From contig JACKBR010000090.1 of the NCBI GenBank assembly GCA_020634495.1, positions 1 to 12,107 on the forward strand: a DNA stretch of 12,107 bases, in the 5' to 3' direction. The notes beneath the pieces were generated by a model. It was not told the origin of the DNA. It saw only the letters and a program-made list of their open reading frames with translations, and did not search any database. Shown one piece after another: positions 7,951-12,107 of the stretch (position 1 is its first letter; each line of letters begins with the position of its first letter). The DNA is from Ardenticatenaceae bacterium. GTDB taxonomy: Bacteria > Chloroflexota > Anaerolineae > Promineifilales > Promineifilaceae. The position numbers and the translations under genes were made by a program.

Positions 7951-7998
7951 ATGCAAACCAAAAACTCCTGTAACAAGGAAAAAGGGGTCTACTCGTGA
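7951..7998 (+). other. possible 15-codon leader ORF overlapping the GTG start
   Basis: An ATG at 7951 opens 15 codons (MQTKNSCNKEKGVYS) and stops at TGA 7996-7998, overlapping the GTG start of the dehydratase as GTGA. The frame begins about 22 nt after the predicted transcription start. It lacks a clear ribosome binding site, so it may be chance. If translated it would couple to the dehydratase. Confidence 0.2.
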
Positions 7999-9017
7999 AA
8001 AACATCATCGTGACAGGTGGCGCTGGCTTCATTGGCGCTAACTTTGTCCTCTACATGCTCAAAAAATATAGTGATTACAACATCATCGTTTACGACAAGC
8101 TTACCTACGCCGGGAACCTGGATAACCTGCTAGATGTAAAAGATGATCCGCGCTACGCCTTTGTGCAGGGCGACATTTGCGATGCCGAGTTGGTCGAGGC
8201 AACCATCCAAAAATATGAGGCCGATACCATCGTCAATTTTGCCGCTGAAACCCATGTCGATCGCTCCATCATGAACCCAGATGCGTTTATTCAGACCGGC
8301 GTGTACGGCACCTACGTACTGCTAGAAGCGGCCAAAACGCACGGCCTGCGCTACCATCAAATTTCCACCGACGAGGTGTACGGCCACATTCCCGCGGGCT
8401 ATTCCAGCGTGGAAACAGACAAGCTGGACCCGCGCAGCCCGTATGCTGCCAGCAAAGCCAGCGGCGATCTGCTGGTGAATGCTTACTTCATCACCTATGG
8501 GCTGCCAGTCACCATCACTCGCGGTTCCAATAACATTGGCCCGTTCCAATACCCAGAAAAGGTGGTGCCGCTCTTTGCCACCAACGCCATCGATGAGGAA
8601 CGGCTGCCGCTGTACGGCGACGGCCGTCAGATGCGCGAGTACCAGTACGTGGTGGATCATTGCGAAGCGATTGACCTGGTGCTGCACAAGGGCGTGCTGG
8701 GCGAAGCGTACAACGTGGGCACGGGCGAAGAGATGGAAAATGTGCAGATGGTGGAGATTTTGCTAGAAACGCTCAATCGTCCCAAAGACCTTATTGAGCA
8801 TGTAAAAGACCGCGAAGGACACGACCGCCGCTACAGCCTGAACATCGACAAAATTAAGGCGCTGGGTTGGGTGCCCAAACATACATCGGCAGAGGCTGTG
8901 GCCAAAACGGCCGTTTGGTACCGTGAAAATGAATGGTGGTGGCGCAAAATTAAATCTGGCGAGTTCAAAGAATATTACGAAAAACAGTACGGCCACCGCT
9001 GGCAAACCGAAAAGTAG
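7995..9017 (+). CDS. rfbB: dTDP-glucose 4,6-dehydratase
   Basis: Protein of 340 residues, the normal length for RmlB/RfbB, an extended short-chain dehydrogenase/reductase. The enzyme converts dTDP-glucose to dTDP-4-keto-6-deoxyglucose in the cytoplasm, the second step of dTDP-L-rhamnose and related deoxysugar synthesis. Visible motifs are TGGAGFIG (NAD-binding Rossmann loop), DKLTYAGN, the catalytic STDEVYG (Thr, Asp, Glu), the YAASK Tyr-Lys pair, SNNIGPFQYPEK, and the YGDG loop followed by VVDH. RG replaces the common RC or NC before SNN, and REYQYVVDH replaces the common RDWLYVxDH. The start is GTG at 7995, with an AAGGGG-like site about 7 nt upstream. No rmlA, rmlC or rmlD neighbour is in the window, so it stands alone; a strong terminator follows. 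A related NDP-sugar dehydratase is possible, but the motif set favours dTDP-glucose. Confidence 0.92.
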   Translation: MKNIIVTGGAGFIGANFVLYMLKKYSDYNIIVYDKLTYAGNLDNLLDVKDDPRYAFVQGDICDAELVEATIQKYEADTIVNFAAETHVDRSIMNPDAFIQTGVYGTYVLLEAAKTHGLRYHQISTDEVYGHIPAGYSSVETDKLDPRSPYAASKASGDLLVNAYFITYGLPVTITRGSNNIGPFQYPEKVVPLFATNAIDEERLPLYGDGRQMREYQYVVDHCEAIDLVLHKGVLGEAYNVGTGEEMENVQMVEILLETLNRPKDLIEHVKDREGHDRRYSLNIDKIKALGWVPKHTSAEAVAKTAVWYRENEWWWRKIKSGEFKEYYEKQYGHRWQTEK

Positions 9018-9039
9018 AATTGGCAGGGTAAGCTCAGCA

Positions 9040-9100
9040 AGGAGTGGCAGTCCTTGTCCTGAGCAGCCTCAGAACTAACATGGTTAGGACTGCCACTCCT
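9040..9100. repeat. perfect 15-bp inverted repeat after the dehydratase gene
   Basis: AGGAGTGGCAGTCCT (9040-9054) pairs exactly with AGGACTGCCACTCCT (9086-9100). The 31-nt loop holds a nested CTGAG/CTCAG hairpin (9059-9072). Only GTTT follows the stem, so it is at most a weak terminator. It may be a dispersed repeat element or a 3'-end protecting structure placed before the true terminator. Confidence 0.7.
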
Positions 9101-9109
9101 GTTTAGACA

Positions 9110-9141
9110 AGACCTGCGACACTGTCGCGGGTCTTTTTGTT
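9110..9141 (+). terminator. rho-independent terminator
   Basis: An 11-bp stem AGACCTGCGAC / GTCGCGGGTCT with one G-U pair and a 3-nt loop is followed by TTTTTGTTT. It ends the dehydratase transcript and insulates it from the lipoprotein gene. Confidence 0.85.
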
Positions 9142-9169
9142 TGGATTATTAGTTTCTAAGTAGTCGCTC

Positions 9170-9196
9170 TTGGTCATAGTGGTCCTGTGCTATACT
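9170..9196 (+). promoter_or_regulatory. extended -10 promoter for the lipoprotein dehydrogenase
   Basis: TGC-TATACT (9188-9196) is an extended -10 element. TTGGTC (9170-9175) lies 15 nt upstream of TATACT and can act as a weak -35. The 12-mer TGTGCTATACTT here is identical to the one in the leftward promoter. The transcript would begin near 9203. Confidence 0.5.
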
Positions 9197-9230
9197 TACG
9201 CGCATAAATTTCTAGCTAATTTACAGATCA

Positions 9231-9268
9231 GCCCTTCGCCTCATTGCCTCATCATACCCGCGAAGGGT
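9231..9268 (+). promoter_or_regulatory. leader hairpin that contains the ribosome binding site
   Basis: CCCTTCGC (9232-9239) pairs perfectly with GCGAAGGG (9260-9267), with a possible closing G-U pair and a 20-nt loop. The 3' arm includes GAAGGG, the ribosome binding site 7 nt before the ATG at 9275. A TTTT run follows the stem. The structure could block translation, act as an RNA thermometer or attenuator, or bind a regulator. Confidence 0.5.
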
Positions 9269-9274
9269 TTTGTT

Positions 9275-10609
9275 ATGAGAAAATATATGCGCAAATTATT
9301 CATTTTTGTTTTAATTTTTACCGCACTATTTTTGGTCGCCTGCCAGAGCAGCCAACCGGAAGAAACGGCCGTTCCTCCCACACCCACCTTAGCCCAACCT
9401 GTGATTAATACGGCCGTTCCCCCCACCAGCACGCCACCGCCGCCACCCGTCATCACAGAAGAACCTGGGCCAACCCAACCAGCCGCCACCGATGCCCCAC
9501 CAACCGAACCACCACCAACGCCCACCCCAACCATCACCCCTATTCCCGAAAGCCCCGTCAGCAGCATCACCCTGGAGCCAATCGTTAGCGGGCTCATCCA
9601 GCCGCTCTATGTCACCCACGCCTTTGATGACCGCCTTTTCATTCTGGAACAAGCCGGCACAATTCGCATTTTTCAGAATGGCCAACTGCTGCCCACCCCA
9701 TTTTTAGACATCCAAGACCCCGTTGGCTCCAACAGCAACGAACAGGGCTTGCTGGGCCTGGCCTTTCACCCCAACTACCAGGAAAACGGCTTTTTCTTTT
9801 TGAACTACACAGATGTGAACGGCAATACCAACATTGCCCGCTACCGCGTTAGCGATGATCCCAACGTCGCCGACCCCGCCAGCGGACAAATCCTGCTAAC
9901 CATTCCCCAGCCCTTTGCCAACCACAATGGCGGCATGATCGCCTTTGGGCCAGATGGCTACCTGTACGTGGGCATGGGAGATGGCGGCAGCCAGGGCGAC
10001 CCGCAGGGCAATGGGCAAAATCCGGGCACGCTGCTGGGCAGCATCTTGCGGCTGGATGTGACCAATGCTGAAGGCATTTACACCATCCCTGCCGACAATC
10101 CGTTTGTGGCCGACAGCGCCGCCCGGCCAGAGGTTTGGGCTTACGGCTTCCGCAATCCCTGGCGCTTTAGCTTTGACCGGCTTACGGGCGATCTGTTTAT
10201 TGCCGACGTGGGCCAAAACACCTGGGAAGAAGTAAGTTGGCAGGCTGCGGACACGCCCGGCGGCCAAAACTTTGGCTGGAACCGTATGGAAGGCAATCAT
10301 TGTTACCAGGGCAACTGCGATCCCGCAGCCTTTACCACGCCCATTTTTGAATACAATCACACGCTGGGCTGTTCAATTAGCGGGGGCTACATTTACCGGG
10401 GAGGGCAATTCTTGAGCCTGTATGGCAACTATTTTACGGCCGATTTTTGTACGGGTACTATTTGGGGCGTGTTCCAGCAGCCAGATGGCAGTTGGCAATC
10501 CACCATTGTGCAGCAAAGCGGCCAGCCCATCACCAGTTTTGGTGAAGATGCCAGCGGCGAACTGTATGTGGTGGTTCGCACCGGGCAGATTTTTCAGATA
10601 CGGCCGTAA
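9275..10609 (+). CDS. lipoprotein PQQ-dependent sugar dehydrogenase (GSDH family)
   Basis: Protein of 444 residues from the ATG at 9275, chosen because GAAGGG lies 7 nt upstream and it opens directly into a signal peptide; a longer in-frame start at 9170 has neither. MRK and a hydrophobic core lead to the lipobox LVAC (Cys23), so it should be lipidated and anchored outside the cytoplasmic membrane. Residues about 29-95 are a Thr/Pro linker with two TAVPPT repeats. From about 96 a beta-propeller of the glucose/sorbosone dehydrogenase family follows: GLAFHP, NHNGGMIAFGPDG with the likely catalytic His217, YLYVGMGDGG, YGFRNPWRFSFD and GQNFGWN. Relatives oxidise aldoses using pyrroloquinoline quinone. 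Four Cys in the second half (343, 348, 366, 392) could form disulfides. The last sense codons and the stop sit inside an ACGGCCGT copy. Substrate is not predictable, and PQQ use is inferred from family. Confidence 0.88.
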   Translation: MRKYMRKLFIFVLIFTALFLVACQSSQPEETAVPPTPTLAQPVINTAVPPTSTPPPPPVITEEPGPTQPAATDAPPTEPPPTPTPTITPIPESPVSSITLEPIVSGLIQPLYVTHAFDDRLFILEQAGTIRIFQNGQLLPTPFLDIQDPVGSNSNEQGLLGLAFHPNYQENGFFFLNYTDVNGNTNIARYRVSDDPNVADPASGQILLTIPQPFANHNGGMIAFGPDGYLYVGMGDGGSQGDPQGNGQNPGTLLGSILRLDVTNAEGIYTIPADNPFVADSAARPEVWAYGFRNPWRFSFDRLTGDLFIADVGQNTWEEVSWQAADTPGGQNFGWNRMEGNHCYQGNCDPAAFTTPIFEYNHTLGCSISGGYIYRGGQFLSLYGNYFTADFCTGTIWGVFQQPDGSWQSTIVQQSGQPITSFGEDASGELYVVVRTGQIFQIRP

Positions 10610-10673
10610 AAGCAAGTAAGCAAATAAGCGAGTAAGCAAGTTTGCAAGTATGCGAGTGCGCAAGTATGCCAAC
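10610..10673. repeat. 8-bp tandem repeat directly after the stop codon
   Basis: Seven units of an 8-bp motif with consensus AAGCAAGT run from 10610 to 10665, with a weaker eighth unit to 10673. The first units are AAGCAAGT, AAGCAAAT, AAGCGAGT, AAGCAAGT, and later ones drift to TTGCAAGT, ATGCGAGT and GCGCAAGT. The array begins at the base after the TAA of the dehydrogenase. The period is not a multiple of three, so it is not coding. Confidence 0.8.
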
Positions 10674-10690
10674 GCATTTACTTACAAACT
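10639..10690. repeat. inverted repeat overlapping the tandem array
   Basis: AGTTTGCAAGTA (10639-10650) matches the reverse complement of TACTTACAAACT (10679-10690) at 11 of 12 positions, with a 28-nt loop. It starts inside the tandem array and ends 28 nt before the esterase ATG. It could fold in the transcript between the two exported-protein genes. Confidence 0.45.
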
Positions 10691-10718
10691 CAAAACCATC
10701 ACCGTAAGGAGTTCCAAT

Positions 10719-11837
10719 ATGATTAAATCTACAGCATATCGTCTTTTTATCCTGTTTGCCTTATTCGGTCTTCTCACCCTCACCGTACCCCGTGCCGCAC
10801 AGGCAGCAGGCTTTGTGCAAAACGAAAGCAGTTATTGGAATATGGGCACGCTCCCCCTGCCCAGCAATGGCAACGGCAACATTGAACATTGCACCTTAGA
10901 AAGCGGCAATCTCAAGATGCCCAACAATGTGGTCGGTTTTAATGTGTATACCCCGCCCAGCTATGCCAGCAGCAGCCAATCCTATCCAGTTATTTATTTG
11001 CTGCACGGCATTAACGGCAACGAATACAACTACTTTTCTTACTTCAACGACAGCACTTTTTTTAACAGTGGCAGCGGCAGCCTGCCCAGCCTTATCGATA
11101 ATGGGCTGACCGATGAAGCGATTATTGTGTTTGTCAACGGCGGTGCAATGAGCTTCTACCAGGATTGGAACGACAATTTCACCTACGGTGTCGATTATAA
11201 TTATGGCCCCAGCTCCAGCTTCCCGATCATGACTGAGTCAATCATTATGGAAGATGTGATTCCCTTTATCGACGCCAATTTCCGCACCATTGCCAACCGA
11301 AACGGCCGTGCCGTTGAAGGCTTTTCCATGGGCGGCGGCGGCGCAATGAAACTGGCGCTTGAATATTCAGACCAATTTTGCTCCACCATTGCCTACTCTG
11401 GCGGCACTTACGAAGAATACACAGGCTCCCCCTCTATCAACCCCTACTCTGGAACAGAGCATGACGAGGAGCATAAAGCCTCGGTCATTGCCACCAACAA
11501 CGCCAGCAGCATTCTGGCCAATGGGCTAAAAATTCGCATGGTGGATGGGGACGGCGCTGCCGGGCAGGGTGGCGGCAGCGCGGGCTTAAGCACGCTGCTC
11601 GATACCCTGGGCATTCCCTACGAATACGTGCCAAGCCAGGCAGGCGTCATCAATCATGATTGGGGGCAGTATCACCAGGCCACCGGACTGTATGGCCTTA
11701 ACTTCCACTTTCAATGTTTTGCCGACGCAACCAGCAGCGCTCCCGCCCCCATCATCCTGGGCAGCGTCGATGAATTTACCTACATTCCCTTTGCTAAAAA
11801 ACCACCGCAGCCAGTCAGTTCCGGTTCTTGTAACTAA
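10719..11837 (+). CDS. secreted alpha/beta-hydrolase esterase (esterase D/feruloyl esterase-like)
   Basis: Protein of 372 residues from the ATG at 10719, preceded by AAGGAG at 7 nt; a longer in-frame start at 10650 lies inside the tandem repeat and would bury the signal peptide. A hydrophobic segment (8-23) and AQA|AG (cleavage after residue 29) form a signal peptidase I signal. The mature part fits the putative-esterase family: LLHGING (His96, oxyanion region), nucleophile elbow GFSMGG (Ser203), a likely acid at Asp277 (VDGDG) and His313 in NHDW. The family includes feruloyl and acetylxylan esterases and S-formylglutathione hydrolase; export argues for an extracellular ester such as a plant or polymer ester. 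The C-terminal tail is short, ending in TYIPFAKKPP and a Ser/Cys end. It follows the dehydrogenase by 109 bp with no terminator, so co-transcription is plausible. The exact substrate is unknown. Confidence 0.86.
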   Translation: MIKSTAYRLFILFALFGLLTLTVPRAAQAAGFVQNESSYWNMGTLPLPSNGNGNIEHCTLESGNLKMPNNVVGFNVYTPPSYASSSQSYPVIYLLHGINGNEYNYFSYFNDSTFFNSGSGSLPSLIDNGLTDEAIIVFVNGGAMSFYQDWNDNFTYGVDYNYGPSSSFPIMTESIIMEDVIPFIDANFRTIANRNGRAVEGFSMGGGGAMKLALEYSDQFCSTIAYSGGTYEEYTGSPSINPYSGTEHDEEHKASVIATNNASSILANGLKIRMVDGDGAAGQGGGSAGLSTLLDTLGIPYEYVPSQAGVINHDWGQYHQATGLYGLNFHFQCFADATSSAPAPIILGSVDEFTYIPFAKKPPQPVSSGSCN

Positions 11838-11889
11838 TTTATGCTATTAGGAAAGAGACGACACCAACTGTCGTTGGCTACCATCAATT

Positions 11890-11978
11890 AAAATCCGCAG
11901 AATGCGCAGATTGCACAGATTTTTCTCTGAATTCTCTGTGAAACTCTGCGCTTTCTCTGTGAAACTCTGTGTTCCGCT
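11890..11978. repeat. intergenic repeat, copy A
   Basis: The copy starts AAAATCCGCAGAATGCGCAG, continues to a CAGATTTTTCTCTG core, then repeats of CTCTGTGAAACTCTG. It is built from short CTCTG and GCAGA words and resembles copy B at 12028. Repeats of this style (NNCTGCG-type words followed by TTCTCTGCG) look like a dispersed family; that is from memory and unchecked. Confidence 0.65.
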
Positions 11979-12000
11979 TTTTATTTTTGAAGGAGACTTC

Positions 12001-12024
12001 ATGAGCGCAAGCGCAACACCATGA
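12001..12024 (+). other. 7-codon ORF with a strong ribosome binding site
   Basis: AAGGAG lies 5 nt before an ATG at 12001 that opens only MSASATP before TGA (12022-12024). The stop overlaps a second ATG (12021) whose frame runs through copy B of the repeat to TAA at 12090-12092. It looks like the initiation region of a gene interrupted by the repeat, or a leader peptide for a gene beyond the window. Confidence 0.3.
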
Positions 12025-12027
12025 ATG

Positions 12028-12089
12028 AAAATCAGCAGATTGCGCAGATTTACCAGATTTTTCTCTGCGTTCTCCGCGTTCTCTGCGGT
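12028..12089. repeat. intergenic repeat, copy B
   Basis: The copy starts AAAATCAGCAGATTGCGCAG, shares the CAGATTTTTCTCTG core with copy A, and ends in GCGTTCTCTGCGG. It lies 138 bp after copy A in the same orientation. Both copies are followed by a T-rich stretch and a purine-rich Shine-Dalgarno-like sequence. Confidence 0.65.
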
Positions 12090-12107
12090 TAAATTATTTT
12101 CAGAGGA

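Larger units (their letters stand above)
7706..7994. other. divergent intergenic region
   Basis: This 289-bp gap separates the leftward phosphoesterase block from the rightward sugar-nucleotide gene. It holds two outward promoters with touching -35 boxes (7875-7922), one intergenic copy of ACGGCCGT (7805-7812), a TGGTTAACCA palindrome (7776-7785) in the phosphoesterase leader, and a possible 15-codon leader ORF on the right side. No other gene is supported. Confidence 0.7.
222..11309. repeat. highly iterated palindrome ACGGCCGT, 21 copies
   Basis: Exact copies begin at 222, 365, 657, 1497, 1918, 2786, 3206, 4893, 4998, 5246, 5322, 5679, 7170, 7542, 7805, 8620, 8907, 9365, 9410, 10600 and 11302. 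Equal-base chance predicts about 0.2 in this length. Five are extended to AACGGCCGTT. About a dozen further CGGCCG cores carry one or two changes in the outer bases. Copies lie in six of the seven main genes, in all three frames, over one stop codon and in one intergenic region, so the pressure acts on DNA rather than protein. It resembles HIP1 (GCGATCGC) of cyanobacteria in behaviour, not in sequence. Confidence 0.92.
11838..12107. other. intergenic region at the right end
   Basis: The 270 bp after the esterase hold a small hairpin ACGAC/GTCGT (11858-11874) that competes with CCAAC/GTTGG (11864-11877), two copies of an intergenic repeat, and a short well-initiated ORF. No full gene or T-tract terminator is seen before the window ends, just after an AGAGGA that could be the start of another ribosome binding site. 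Confidence 0.6.

Noticed and set aside
9170..9274. Longer start for the lipoprotein dehydrogenase
   Set aside because: It would bury the lipoprotein signal, overlaps the promoter, and has no ribosome binding site; the ATG at 9275 has both signals.
10610..10673. Tandem array considered as a CRISPR
   Set aside because: Units are 8 bp, directly adjacent and drifting, with no spacers.
10650..10718. Longer start for the esterase
   Set aside because: The ATG is inside the 8-bp tandem repeat and adds a basic stretch before the signal peptide; the ATG at 10719 has AAGGAG at good distance.
12021..12092. 23-codon ORF MNENQQIAQ...
   Set aside because: Most of it is a translation of repeat copy B, so it is unlikely to be a real protein.
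1..12107. tRNA or rRNA genes
   Set aside because: No cloverleaf with a GGTTCRA-type loop or rRNA-like conserved block was seen by eye; a covariance-model scan would settle this.

Overview
The window looks like chromosomal DNA from a free-living bacterium of mid-range GC. The best guess is a Chloroflexota (Anaerolineae-like) genome. This rests on soft evidence: a large STAND-type ATPase with TPRs, secreted proteins with Thr/Pro linkers and a YxPF-type C-terminal tail, low-copy intergenic repeats, and the style of the gene set. No rRNA, tRNA, transposase or CRISPR array was seen, so the taxonomic call is an inference.

Left block (38-7705, minus strand). Four genes read leftward: a membrane-anchored calcineurin-type metallophosphoesterase (6107-7705), a P-loop ATPase (4715-5983), a second P-loop ATPase ending in a winged helix (3646-4689), and a 1127-residue STAND ATPase with a TPR tail (38-3421). 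The two middle genes are 25 nt apart. The other junctions hold 123 nt (with a possible 26-codon ORF that overlaps the next start by ATGA) and about 220 nt (with two strong inverted repeats). I recognise none of the four as a named gene. Three different NTP switches beside one membrane phosphoesterase resemble the architecture of NTP-dependent conflict or signalling systems, and this is the best candidate here for an undescribed system.

Centre (7706-7994). A divergent intergenic region carries two good sigma70-like promoters whose -35 boxes touch, one for the leftward block and one for the rightward gene.

Right block (7995-11837, plus strand). It holds a stand-alone dTDP-glucose 4,6-dehydratase (GTG start), a rho-independent terminator, a lipoprotein PQQ-type sugar dehydrogenase whose ribosome binding site lies in a hairpin, and a secreted alpha/beta-hydrolase esterase. 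The last two are exported and may be co-transcribed. An 8-bp tandem repeat separates them. The right end (11838-12107) is intergenic and holds two copies of a repeat 138 bp apart, with a strongly initiated but only 7-codon ORF between them.

Across everything runs the palindrome ACGGCCGT: 21 exact copies in 12.1 kb, where about 0.2 would be expected by chance. Copies lie in all three reading frames and between genes. This is a HIP1-like highly iterated palindrome and the most striking sequence-level feature of the window.
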